From UBA9848 sp003454065 (GTDB taxonomy: Bacteria; Spirochaetota; Spirochaetia; Sphaerochaetales; Sphaerochaetaceae), in the NCBI GenBank assembly GCA_946629155.1, contig CAMOXM010000029.1:1-15216 (forward strand): a DNA stretch of 15,216 bases, in the 5' to 3' direction. A model generated the notes under the pieces. That model saw nothing but the letters and a program-made list of their open reading frames with translations, made no database searches and was not told the DNA's origin. Below, piece after piece: positions 1 to 6,360 of this stretch. The stretch's first letter is position 1, and each line of letters opens with the position of its first letter. A program made the position numbers and the translations under genes.

Positions 1-1
1 A

Positions 2-949
2 GGAAGCGTGGAAATGTGGTTCGTGATATATGCGGCCATAAACATAATCGTCATTTGGTTCGGGGTGGAAAACGGCATCGAAAGGGTTTCTAAATTTCTC
101 ATGCCGGTTCTCGTCGCTTTGGCCTTGTTCATAGCAATCTACTCCAGTACGAGGCCAGGAGCGGCTGCGGGAATAAGGTATTTTCTCGTTCCTGACTTCA
201 GCAATTTTTCGATAATGACCCTGGTTGCGGCTTTTGGTCAAATGTTTTATTCCATGTCGATAGCCATGGGGATTCTTATCACTTACGGTTCGTATATGAA
301 GAAAGACGTGAATATCGAGACGAGCAGCTATCAGATTGCCGCTTTCGATACGGGCGTTGCCATTCTCGGCGGATTCATGATAATACCGGCGGTGTTCGCT
401 TTTTCCGGCGGCGATGTCAATGCGCTTCTTCAAAAAGGTCCTTCGCTGACCTTCGTGACGTTGCCTAAGGTTTTCCTGAATATGAAGGGAGGGCAGTTTG
501 TTGCCGTTTGCTTCTTTTTCATGTTTTTTCTGGCAGCGCTCACCAGTTCCATATCCCTTTTCGAAACCTGCATATCGACCGTAGGGGATGAAACGCGTTT
601 GTCAAGGAGGAAAAGCATAGCCGCGGTCTGCCTCATTACGCTGGCGCTTGGAACGATGTCGGCATTCGGATATGGCATTTGGGACAAAGTCCGGATTGCA
701 GGAATGCAATTTCTGGACTTTTTCGATTTCCTTTCAAATTCCATCATGCTTCCCATTGCCTCCTTGTTTACGGTGGTTTTGATTTTGGCTCATGTCGGGG
801 TCGATAGGATAAAAGGCGAGGTCCTTTCATCCTCGCCCTTCAAGTCGAAAAGACTTTACGATCTCGTAATAAGGTTCGTTGCTCCGCCGGTGATTGCAAT
901 AGTCTTGGTTTCCTCGATTCTCGATGCTTTCGGCGTATTGAAAATATGA
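2..949 (+). CDS. Sodium-coupled amino-acid symporter, NSS/SNF family (5' end missing)
   Basis: This is the 3' part of an inner-membrane symporter that imports amino acids or related amines with Na+. The frame is open to the left edge, so the GTG at 8 is not the real start; roughly the first 130-150 residues of a protein usually about 440-450 long are outside the window (estimate from family length). Family features seen include the GVENGIERVSKFLMP stretch, then RPGAAAGIRYFLVPDFS, the GQMFYSMSIAMGILITYGSYM segment typical of the substrate/ion-binding core, and AALTSSISLFET, which matches the conserved core helix around TM8. The rest is a series of hydrophobic helices ending in a short Leu/Val-rich C-terminus. 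Its stop overlaps the next start by 4 bases (ATGA), indicating translational coupling to the EamA-type transporter. Substrate cannot be told from sequence. Confidence 0.88.
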   Translation, partial: GSVEMWFVIYAAINIIVIWFGVENGIERVSKFLMPVLVALALFIAIYSSTRPGAAAGIRYFLVPDFSNFSIMTLVAAFGQMFYSMSIAMGILITYGSYMKKDVNIETSSYQIAAFDTGVAILGGFMIIPAVFAFSGGDVNALLQKGPSLTFVTLPKVFLNMKGGQFVAVCFFFMFFLAALTSSISLFETCISTVGDETRLSRRKSIAAVCLITLALGTMSAFGYGIWDKVRIAGMQFLDFFDFLSNSIMLPIASLFTVVLILAHVGVDRIKGEVLSSSPFKSKRLYDLVIRFVAPPVIAIVLVSSILDAFGVLKI

Positions 950-1902
950 CGACAAAAGAGAAGTTTCTTACTAATCGCCTTGTTGTTTTTCTTATAATGC
1001 TTTTCTTGTGCATTATATGGGGAAGCGCATATCCGATTGTCAAAATAGGGTATGATATGTTTCAAATCGACAAATCCCATGTTCCGTCCATCATGATGTT
1101 TGCTGGAATCCGCTATGTTGCGACAGGACTGTTGCTTCTTATTCCGGGAATCATAATGTCCCCTAAAAGTTTCATATTGAATCGAGCAAAGCAGGGATGC
1201 GTGCTTATAAACACGGCTTTTCAGGTAGTCGGACAATACTATTTCTACTTCATCGGATTGGCCAGAACGCCTGGAACGAGGGCCGCTATAATCAATAGCA
1301 CTACGGTGTTCATCGCCATTTTTCTAGCTGCTTTTCTTTTCAGAACGGAGAAATACGATATCGCGAAGCTCGTTGCTTCCATTATGGCGGTGGCGTCCAT
1401 GGTCGTCTTGAATCATGTCGATGGCTTCGGCTTTTCCTTTTCCCTGACCGCTGAAGGGTTCATTCTCGTGTCGTCCTTCCTTACGGCAATCGCCACATGC
1501 CTTCAGAAGCCTTTGGTCGGCAAGACCGGAGTGATGCCGTTGTGTTCGTATTCGTTTCTTCTCGGCGGCTTGCTGTTTTTGGCTTATGCCTTTGCCTTTG
1601 GAGGCAAGATCGCGATCGGAGGATTCAATGCGTATGCGCTTCTGGCTTACGTTTCTCTTGTTTCCGCTTTCGGATTCTCGGTTCAGGCGCTTTTGCTCGA
1701 ATACAACGATGTTTCAGTGATTTCCATCTACAGGATAATGCTGCCGATTTCGGGCGTGATTCTGAGTGCGGTGATGCTGAAGGAATACGACATCCTTTTC
1801 AGGCTGAACACGCTCGTTTCCCTTCTCCTGATGGTCGGCGCCATGCTTTTGCTCGGAGCAGGGCGCAGGAAGAAAAGCGATTCCGGGTTTTCGACCGAAT
1901 GA
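946..1902 (+). CDS. EamA/DMT-family transporter
   Basis: Predicted inner-membrane transporter or exporter of small metabolites, 318 residues, the usual length for the drug/metabolite transporter superfamily. The N-terminal helix carries the typical CIIWGSAYPIVKIGYDMF pattern (about residues 22-39), and the remainder alternates hydrophobic helices and short polar loops consistent with two EamA halves of five helices each. A second-half signature is visible in the SVISIYRIMLPISGVILSAV region (about residues 256-275), which resembles the conserved P-G-containing helix of EamA domains. The C-terminus is basic (GRRKKSD), as expected for a cytosolic tail. The start at 946 overlaps the symporter stop and its own stop overlaps the ABC ATPase start (both ATGA), so it sits in the middle of a tightly coupled operon. 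Members handle amino acids, nucleosides, drugs and others; no substrate can be named. Confidence 0.85.
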   Translation: MTTKEKFLTNRLVVFLIMLFLCIIWGSAYPIVKIGYDMFQIDKSHVPSIMMFAGIRYVATGLLLLIPGIIMSPKSFILNRAKQGCVLINTAFQVVGQYYFYFIGLARTPGTRAAIINSTTVFIAIFLAAFLFRTEKYDIAKLVASIMAVASMVVLNHVDGFGFSFSLTAEGFILVSSFLTAIATCLQKPLVGKTGVMPLCSYSFLLGGLLFLAYAFAFGGKIAIGGFNAYALLAYVSLVSAFGFSVQALLLEYNDVSVISIYRIMLPISGVILSAVMLKEYDILFRLNTLVSLLLMVGAMLLLGAGRRKKSDSGFSTE

Positions 1903-2699
1903 ATACGCAACCGATATTGGAAATCAGGAATCTGACGGTCGGCTATGGCAATCAGTTCGGTTCCGATTTCATTTCATTGGATGGCGTCAGCATGGATGTG
2001 ATGCCAGGCGAGATTTTCGGCATTGTCGGGGAATCAGGCGCCGGCAAGACTACGCTTGCCATGTCGATAATCGGATTGTCTGTGTTTTCGGACGCCTTTG
2101 TCGGGTGCGATTCGATGAGATTCAAAGGCAGGGACATTCTGCATGCGGACCGCGAGGAGATGAGGAGAATCAGGGGCAAGGAAATCGCATCGGTGTTTCA
2201 AAACGCCTCTTCGTCAATGAATCCGGTAATGAGGGTTTTGGACCAGGTTGCCGAGATGTTCGCAATTCATGACGGACTGAACAGAAGGGATTCGCTTGAA
2301 AAAGCCTATGTCGCATTGGAGAATGCTGGAATACCAAGGGATAGGGCGAAGGGTTATCCTCATGCTTTTTCCGGGGGCATGCTGCAAAGGGCTATGATAG
2401 CATCCGCTGTTGCGTGTCGTCCTTCGCTTCTGATAGCCGACGAGCCGACGGCTTCGCTGGATACCGTGTGGCAATCCCGGATTCTCGATATGATTTTGAA
2501 TCTTAGGGATGAAACCGGCATGTCGGTTGTTTTCATATCGCATGATTTAAGGGCGGTCGCTTCCATATGCGACAGGGTTGCCGTCATGCATTCGGGCAAA
2601 ATCGTGGAAACGGCGGATGCGCGATCGCTTTTTTCGAATCCGCATCATTCCTATACGATGGATCAGCTATCGGGCGTCTCTGAAATCTTCAGGATTTGA
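1899..2699 (+). CDS. ABC transporter ATP-binding protein, peptide/nickel (Dpp/Opp/Nik) type
   Basis: ATPase subunit of 266 residues expected to power an importer for peptides, nickel or similar ligands at the inner face of the membrane. Walker A is GESGAGKT (44-51), the Q-loop is at SVFQNASSSMNP, the signature is SGGMLQR, Walker B is LLIADEPTASLD and the switch His lies in VVFISHD. The SSSMNP and SGGMLQR wording is characteristic of the DppD/OppD/NikD group. The start at 1899 was chosen because it overlaps the preceding stop (ATGA) and directly precedes the ABC domain; the frame is open back to 1497 but that stretch lies inside the transporter gene. It ends soon after NPHHSYT, so the roughly 60-residue C-terminal region common in OppD/DppD is missing, making it NikD-like in length. 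No permease, binding protein or second ATPase is in view, so its partners are unknown. The stop codon lies inside a promoter -35 box. Confidence 0.88.
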   Translation: MNTQPILEIRNLTVGYGNQFGSDFISLDGVSMDVMPGEIFGIVGESGAGKTTLAMSIIGLSVFSDAFVGCDSMRFKGRDILHADREEMRRIRGKEIASVFQNASSSMNPVMRVLDQVAEMFAIHDGLNRRDSLEKAYVALENAGIPRDRAKGYPHAFSGGMLQRAMIASAVACRPSLLIADEPTASLDTVWQSRILDMILNLRDETGMSVVFISHDLRAVASICDRVAVMHSGKIVETADARSLFSNPHHSYTMDQLSGVSEIFRI

Positions 2700-2724
2700 C
2701 AAAGATTGCAATTTTCAGTTTAAT
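2696..2724 (+). promoter_or_regulatory. Sigma-70 type promoter for the tRNA-Thr/rpmG/secE-nusG-rpl-rpo operon
   Basis: The -35 box is TTGACA at 2696-2701 (6 of 6 match) and the -10 box is TTTAAT at 2719-2724 (5 of 6), separated by 17 bases. An alternative -10, TAATAT at 2721-2726, gives a 19-base spacer. Transcription would start near 2731, about 12 bases before tRNA-Thr. The stop codon of the ABC ATPase (TGA, 2697-2699) lies within the -35 box, and no terminator fits between the two operons. Function is inferred from sequence only. Confidence 0.78.
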
Positions 2725-2742
2725 ATAGAATTGCGTGTCTAT

Positions 2743-2815
2743 GCCCTTGTAGCTCAGTAGGTAGAGCACAGCCTTGGTAAGGCTGAGGTCAGCGGTTCAA
2801 ATCCGCTCGGGGGCT
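2743..2815 (+). tRNA. tRNA-Thr (anticodon GGT)
   Basis: A full cloverleaf of 73 nt can be drawn: acceptor GCCCTTG with CGGGGGC (two G-U pairs), D stem GCTC/GAGC with an 8-base loop containing GG, anticodon stem CAGCC/GGCTG around loop TTGGTAA, variable loop AGGTC, and T stem AGCGG/CCGCT around TTCAAAT. Anticodon GGT reads ACC and ACU threonine codons. The discriminator base is T and no CCA is encoded, so the end must be added by tRNA nucleotidyltransferase. It is the first gene after the promoter and is probably cut from a long transcript that also carries rpmG. Confidence 0.96.
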
Positions 2816-2841
2816 TGTCTTGATGTGATAGAGGTGGCGTT

Positions 2842-3018
2842 ATGTCGGCGAAGAAGAAGGATAAGGTCGAGAAGGTTGCGCTTATGTGCACGGAGTGCAA
2901 TAGGAAGAACTATACGACGGAAAAGAACAAGAAGAACATCCAGGGAAAGCTTGAGTTCAGCAAGTATTGTCCGTTTGACAGGAAGCATACGCTTCACAGG
3001 GAAACAAAAATAAAGTGA
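2842..3018 (+). CDS. rpmG: 50S ribosomal protein L33
   Basis: L33, 58 residues, a small protein of the large subunit near the E site. The protein begins MSAKKKDKVEKVALMCTECN, followed by the typical NYTTEKNKKN segment and ending KYCPFDRKHTLHRETKIK. A GAGGTGG ribosome-binding site at 2831-2837 precedes the ATG. Many L33 proteins carry a zinc ribbon with two CxxC pairs; here the first pair is complete (Cys16, Cys19) but the second reads Cys43-Pro-Phe-Asp46, so one Cys is replaced by Asp. His49 or Asp46 might complete a metal site, or the site may be decaying towards the Cys-free form seen in E. coli. It lies between two tRNA genes in the same transcript, the arrangement I know from Treponema. 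Confidence 0.95.
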   Translation: MSAKKKDKVEKVALMCTECNRKNYTTEKNKKNIQGKLEFSKYCPFDRKHTLHRETKIK

Positions 3019-3060
3019 TGCCTTGAGGCTTGACGAAGGATTCGGTTGTGCAAAAATCAT

Positions 3061-3134
3061 AGGTCAGTAGCTCCAACGGTTAGAGCGTCGGTCTCCAAAA
3101 CCGAGCGTTGGGGGTTCGAATCCCTCCTGGCCTG
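3061..3134 (+). tRNA. tRNA-Trp (anticodon CCA)
   Basis: A 74-nt cloverleaf fits: acceptor AGGTCAG with CTGGCCT, D stem GCTC/GAGC with a 9-base loop, anticodon stem TCGGT/ACCGA around CTCCAAA (anticodon CCA), variable loop GCGTT, and T stem GGGGG/CCCTC with one G-U pair around TTCGAAT. The discriminator is G, as expected for tryptophan tRNA. No CCA is encoded. A run of eight T follows directly at 3135-3142. The placement upstream of secE-nusG is a widespread bacterial arrangement. Confidence 0.97.
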
Positions 3135-3158
3135 TTTTTTTTGTTAAGGGGAAAATTC

Positions 3159-3338
3159 ATGAAGATCACACAGTACTTCAGAGAGTGCAATCAGGAATTG
3201 AGAAGAGTGACATGGCCTAAGAAAGCCGAAGTGGTTTCAGCTACCAGAGTCGTATTGGTCAGCACTTTCTTTTCCGCTTTGATACTGGGCGCTATTGATT
3301 TTCTGGTGTCCAGAGGAGCTAGTATCATTTTCGGGTAG
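3159..3338 (+). CDS. secE: Preprotein translocase subunit SecE
   Basis: SecE, 59 residues, the small clamp subunit of the SecYEG channel in the inner membrane. It is the short single-helix form: an amphipathic cytosolic helix with the conserved QELRRVTWPKKAEVVSATR motif (residues 12-30), then one transmembrane helix (about 31-50), ending SIIFG. The ATG at 3159 follows the purine-rich AAGGGG (about 3146-3150) at good spacing; an in-frame ATG at 3108 lies inside tRNA-Trp and was rejected. The gene is 3 bases from nusG, consistent with co-translation. E. coli SecE has two extra N-terminal helices that are absent here, as in most bacteria. Confidence 0.95.
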   Translation: MKITQYFRECNQELRRVTWPKKAEVVSATRVVLVSTFFSALILGAIDFLVSRGASIIFG

Positions 3339-3341
3339 GCG

Positions 3342-3929
3342 ATGAGAGAAGAGACTTGGTATGCTGTTCATGTGTATTCCGGGTATGAACAGAAGATACA
3401 GAAACAGCTGGAGAGGATGATTCAGACGAACGAGCTGCTGTCTCAGGTTTGCCATGGTGTCAGAGTTCCGATGAAAACTATCACTGAAACGAAGGATGGC
3501 AAGGAAAAGACGAGGAAAGTGAAGCTCATGCCCGGCTACATCTTGGTGGATGTTGATTTTCCGCCATACGATGGGAACGAAGAGAGATACAAGGGGATCG
3601 TATCAGCCATCAGAAACATAAACGGCGTTACCGGTTTCGTCACTCCGACTTCCGCCAAAGGTTCTATGCCGATTCCGCTTACCCGCGGTGAAATGAATAG
3701 GATCAAGGAGAATACGGGCGAAATCAAAGTGGATAGGTCTTTGCATGATTTCCAGGATTTCCAGGAAGGAGACGAGATAAGCATAATTTCAGGTCCGTTC
3801 GCCGGATTTGATGGTGTAGTTCAGGAAGACCTGGTGATGCACAAGAAGCTGAAAGTTCAAATAGAGATATTCAGCCGGCCTACATCGGTTCAGGTTGAGA
3901 AGAAAGACGTGGAGAAGAAAAAGCTCTGA
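3342..3929 (+). CDS. nusG: Transcription termination/antitermination protein NusG
   Basis: NusG, 195 residues, binds the RNA polymerase clamp and increases processivity; in many bacteria its KOW domain contacts Rho or ribosomal protein S10. The N-terminal NGN domain begins with TWYAVHVYSGYEQKIQKQLE and runs through LMPGYILVDVDFP and NGVTGFVTP (to about residue 110). The C-terminal KOW domain is seen at EGDEISIISGPFAGFDGVV (about 141-160) and continues to IEIFSRPTSVQVEKKDVEKKK. It starts 3 bases after the secE stop. The charged Lys-rich end is slightly longer than usual. A 143-base spacer with inverted repeats separates it from rplK. Confidence 0.96.
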   Translation: MREETWYAVHVYSGYEQKIQKQLERMIQTNELLSQVCHGVRVPMKTITETKDGKEKTRKVKLMPGYILVDVDFPPYDGNEERYKGIVSAIRNINGVTGFVTPTSAKGSMPIPLTRGEMNRIKENTGEIKVDRSLHDFQDFQEGDEISIISGPFAGFDGVVQEDLVMHKKLKVQIEIFSRPTSVQVEKKDVEKKKL

Positions 3930-3984
3930 TCGTCGCCATAGGGTTTGCCGGTCATTCGCGCAAGCTCGTTAAACTTAGATTTAT

Positions 3985-4057
3985 GAGGGGTTGATGCTAC
4001 CCTCGTGGAAGCTGATGTTATCAGCGTTAATACCAACATTGCATCGATTCGTTCGAT
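3985..4057 (+). promoter_or_regulatory. Structured rplK leader, candidate autoregulatory site
   Basis: The 143-base nusG-rplK spacer contains three hairpins. GAGGG (3985-3989) pairs with CCCTC (4000-4004). GCTGAT pairs with ATCAGC around GTT (4011-4025), a perfect 6-bp stem. GCATCGA pairs with TCGATGC around TTCGT (4041-4059 region), a perfect 7-bp stem just before the ribosome-binding site AAGGAG (4061-4066). A competing fold pairs GCTACC with GGAAGC. In many bacteria L1 represses rplK-rplA by binding an rRNA-like element in this leader; the position fits, and GTGGAAGC loosely recalls the L1 site in 23S rRNA, but the match is not secure. I saw no convincing promoter in the spacer. Confidence 0.4.
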
Positions 4058-4072
4058 GCGAAGGAGAATAAA

Positions 4073-4507
4073 ATGGCAGCGAAGAAGAAGGTTACAGCAG
4101 TCATTAAGCTTCAATGCCCCGCGCAGAAGGCTACGCCTGCGCCTCCGATAGGTCCCGCTTTGGGCCCGCACGGAGTTTCGGCGCCCGAATTCGTCAAGCA
4201 GTTCAATGACAAATCGAAATCGTTCGAACCCGGTCTCATATTGCCTGTCGTGATTACGGTTTACCAGGATAAGAGTTTCACATTCATTTTGAAGACTCCC
4301 CCCGCGGCCGTATTGATCAGAAAGGAGATTGGGATTGAAAAGGGCAGCGGCGTCCCGAACAAGGAGAAGGTCGGCAAGATCACGCAGGCTCAGCTTGAGA
4401 GCATTGCCAAGCAGAAGATGCCCGATTTGAACGCTAATGATTTGGAGGCGGCAAAGAAGATAATTGCGGGAACCGCAAGAAGCATGGGCGTGGAGGTCTT
4501 GAAGTGA
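4073..4507 (+). CDS. rplK: 50S ribosomal protein L11
   Basis: L11, 144 residues, sits at the base of the ribosomal stalk in the GTPase-associated centre, contacts 23S helices 43/44 and is needed for RelA activation in bacteria that use it. The N-terminal domain carries the proline-rich ATPAPPIGPALGPHGVSAPEF segment (about 20-41), the region contacted by thiostrepton; many bacteria have GQHGVN at the place that reads GPHGVS here. The C-terminal RNA-binding domain includes TPPAAVLIRKEIGIEKGSG, and the chain ends GTARSMGVEVLK. The start follows a strong AAGGAG. Its stop overlaps the rplA GTG start by 4 bases. Confidence 0.97.
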   Translation: MAAKKKVTAVIKLQCPAQKATPAPPIGPALGPHGVSAPEFVKQFNDKSKSFEPGLILPVVITVYQDKSFTFILKTPPAAVLIRKEIGIEKGSGVPNKEKVGKITQAQLESIAKQKMPDLNANDLEAAKKIIAGTARSMGVEVLK

Positions 4508-5184
4508 AGAGAGGAAAAAAATACAAGGAAGCTTTGAAGAAGCTGACAGCGGGCAAGACTTACACTGTTGGCGAGGCTTGCGCCTTGTTGAAAAGCATGT
4601 CTTTTGCGAAATTCGACGAATCGGTCGAGTTGCATGTCAAGCTTAAGCTGAAAAAGAGCCAGACCGTTCGCGATACGTTGGTTTTCCCTAATAATTTCGG
4701 AAAGGAGAAAAGGGTTCTTGTTTTCGCCAGGGACGATAAGGCTCAGGAAGCGAAGGACAACGGAGCCGCCTATGTGGGCGATATGGATCTTATCGAAAAG
4801 ATAAGAGGCGGCTGGGATGAGTTCGATGTCTGCGTTGCGACTCCCGACATGATGAAGGAAGTCGGAAAGCTCGGACCGATTCTCGGAAGAAGAGGGCTGA
4901 TGCCCAACCCGAAAACGCATACCGTTACCACTGACATAAAGGGTGCGCTTGCCGAGTTGAAGATGGGAAGAGTGGAATTTCGCGCGGATAAGACGGGAGT
5001 GGTTCACCTCGTGGTCGGAAAGATCAGCATGGACGAGAAAAAGCTCGAGGAGAATGCCAATCTCGCTCTTGATGAGATCGAGAAGCGCAAGCCGCAGGAC
5101 ACCAAGGGGATTTTCATTCAGAGCATAGCATTGTGCTCCAGCATGAGTCCGGGAATCGCCGTAGTCAATTCCAGTGTCGCTTAA
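4504..5184 (+). CDS. rplA: 50S ribosomal protein L1
   Basis: L1, 226 residues, the normal length, forms the mobile L1 stalk that guides deacylated tRNA out of the E site, and is a known translational repressor of its own operon in several bacteria. Recognisable segments are the N-terminal YKEALKKL, ESVELHVKLKL, GRRGLMPNPKTHTVT (about 135-149) and GRVEFRADKTGVVHLVVGK. The start is a GTG within GTGA, which overlaps the rplK stop by 4 bases; this couples translation and is consistent with equal amounts of L11 and L1. No separate strong Shine-Dalgarno sequence is needed in such a coupled start. rplJ begins only 12 bases after its stop. Confidence 0.97.
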   Translation: MKRGKKYKEALKKLTAGKTYTVGEACALLKSMSFAKFDESVELHVKLKLKKSQTVRDTLVFPNNFGKEKRVLVFARDDKAQEAKDNGAAYVGDMDLIEKIRGGWDEFDVCVATPDMMKEVGKLGPILGRRGLMPNPKTHTVTTDIKGALAELKMGRVEFRADKTGVVHLVVGKISMDEKKLEENANLALDEIEKRKPQDTKGIFIQSIALCSSMSPGIAVVNSSVA

Positions 5185-5196
5185 GGGGAGATCGTT

Positions 5197-5706
5197 ATGG
5201 AATATCAAGTGAGGATTAACGATGCGAAAAGAGCCAGCGTGGAGGATCTGAAAAATGTCTTCCAGCAATACGATGGCTATATTTTCACGGATTACAGGGG
5301 ATTGACTGTAGAGCAGATCACGCAATTGAGGCATCAGCTTCGGCCGCTCGGCTCGGCATTCAGGGTCGTTAAGAACAATTACGCCAAGATAGCCATGCAC
5401 GAGATAACGGACAAGCTGGATGATCAGTTCGTAGGACCGACGGCGATAGCGTATGTCAAGGGCGACAACGGAAACGAGGTTGCCAAGGTTCTTTTCAAGG
5501 TGGCGAAGGAAACGCAGAAGCTGAATGTCAAGGTCGGTTATCTGGACAAGGAGATTCTTGACTCCGCGAAGTTGGAGGCGCTTAGCAAGCTTCCGACAAA
5601 GCTCGAACTCATATCTTCTTTGATGGGCACGATGAATGCGCCTGTTCAGAAGCTTGCTGCTACATTGCTTGCGTATCATGACAAGCTTGCCGCGCAGCAA
5701 GGATAG
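5197..5706 (+). CDS. rplJ: 50S ribosomal protein L10
   Basis: L10, 169 residues, anchors the L7/L12 dimers to the 23S rRNA at the stalk base. The N-terminal RNA-binding domain shows the family pattern YIFTDYRGLTVEQITQLRHQLR (about 29-50) followed by VVKNNYAKIAM (about 58-68) and GPTAIAYVKGD. The C-terminal helix that binds L12 dimers is the NAPVQKLAATLLAYHDKLAAQ segment. The ribosome-binding site is AAGGGGAG at 5183-5190. The start is only 12 bases from the rplA stop, which leaves no room for the separate L10-binding leader found in front of rplJ in several other bacteria. Confidence 0.97.
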   Translation: MEYQVRINDAKRASVEDLKNVFQQYDGYIFTDYRGLTVEQITQLRHQLRPLGSAFRVVKNNYAKIAMHEITDKLDDQFVGPTAIAYVKGDNGNEVAKVLFKVAKETQKLNVKVGYLDKEILDSAKLEALSKLPTKLELISSLMGTMNAPVQKLAATLLAYHDKLAAQQG

Positions 5707-5729
5707 GCATGTTTGAGGGAGGTTTTCAA

Positions 5730-5789
5730 ATAGGATTCGCATTGTCCTGCGATCTATTTTGATAAGCACTCGGAAAGAAATGGTTTTCG
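5730..5789 (+). promoter_or_regulatory. rplJ-rplL spacer hairpins (function unknown)
   Basis: The spacer between rplJ and rplL is 171 bases. Two possible hairpins lie in it: ATAG-gat-TCGCA pairing with TGCGA-t-CTAT (5730-5757, followed by TTT), and CGGAAA pairing with TTTTCG around a 7-base loop (5771-5789, one G-U pair). Both are modest. They could slow transcription, protect the rplL message or be cleavage sites. No convincing promoter was found; GATAAT at 5845-5850 has no -35 at the right distance. Confidence 0.25.
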
Positions 5790-5877
5790 CTCAAGTCAGT
5801 CTTCTACGATATTCGTCGGATGCTATAGCTGTCTTTGGGCGATAGATAATGGAAAAATAAAAAAGGAGAAGTTAATT

Positions 5878-6261
5878 ATGGCAATTTCAAAAGACGAGAT
5901 TTTGGATGCGATCGCGAATATGACCGTTATTGAGGTCGCTGACCTCATCAAGGCCATGGAGGAGAAATTCGGCGTTCAGGCCGCCGCCGCCGCTGTCGTT
6001 CAGGCCGGACCTGCCGCTGGCGGAGCTGCAGAGGAGAAAGAGGAGCAGAGCGAGTTCGCTGTTATTTTGAAGGCAAGCGATCCTGCTAAGAAAATCGCTG
6101 CGATCAAGGTTATCAGGGATATCACGGGCCTTGGCTTGAAAGATGCGAAGGATATGGTCGAAGGAACGAATGTGACCGTCAAGGAGAATGTTCCCGTCGA
6201 TGATGCTAAGAAGATGAAGGAGCAGCTTGAAGCCGTCGGATGTCAGATAGAGCTGAAATAG
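5878..6261 (+). CDS. rplL: 50S ribosomal protein L7/L12
   Basis: L7/L12, 127 residues, the multi-copy stalk protein that recruits and activates translational GTPases. The N-terminal dimerisation domain (about 1-35, MAISKDEILDAIANMTVIEVADLI) is followed by an Ala/Gly-rich hinge (about 36-54, ending in GGAAEEKEEQ) and the C-terminal domain with FAVILKASDPAKKIAAIKVIR and the factor-binding helix LGLKDAKDMVEG. The chain ends EAVGCQIELK, with a Cys where Ala is common. The start has a strong AAGGAG (5863-5868) inside an A-rich unpaired stretch, fitting the need for several copies per ribosome. It is isolated by long spacers on both sides (171 and 201 bases), unlike its neighbours. Confidence 0.98.
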   Translation: MAISKDEILDAIANMTVIEVADLIKAMEEKFGVQAAAAAVVQAGPAAGGAAEEKEEQSEFAVILKASDPAKKIAAIKVIRDITGLGLKDAKDMVEGTNVTVKENVPVDDAKKMKEQLEAVGCQIELK

Positions 6262-6360
6262 AGGGAAAGAGGATTTGAAGAACGCTTCCGACGGTCAACA
6301 CCCCTGTAAAATCGGGAGTTCGCCTTTTAATGCGGGTTTCCGAACAATATTTGATTAAGT

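Noticed and set aside
8..10. GTG as start codon of the symporter
   Set aside because: The frame is open to the window edge and the translated part begins mid-protein for the family, so the gene is cut by the window.
1497..1898. Upstream extension of the ABC ATPase frame to an ATG at 1497
   Set aside because: This stretch is within the EamA transporter gene and translates to low-complexity Arg/Phe-rich sequence; the ATGA overlap at 1899 is the natural start.
3030..3058. TTGACG between rpmG and tRNA-Trp as a -35 box
   Set aside because: No -10-like sequence lies 16-19 bases downstream.
3108..3158. Earlier in-frame ATG for secE at 3108
   Set aside because: It lies inside tRNA-Trp and would add residues that no SecE has; the ATG at 3159 has a ribosome-binding site.
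3945..3975. Possible promoter before rplK (TTGCCG then TAAACT)
   Set aside because: The boxes are weak and 19 bases apart; a chance match is likely.
4390..5769. A 459-codon open frame on the - strand opposite rplK-rplA-rplJ
   Set aside because: Its translation has no family features and mirrors three ribosomal protein genes; it is a shadow.
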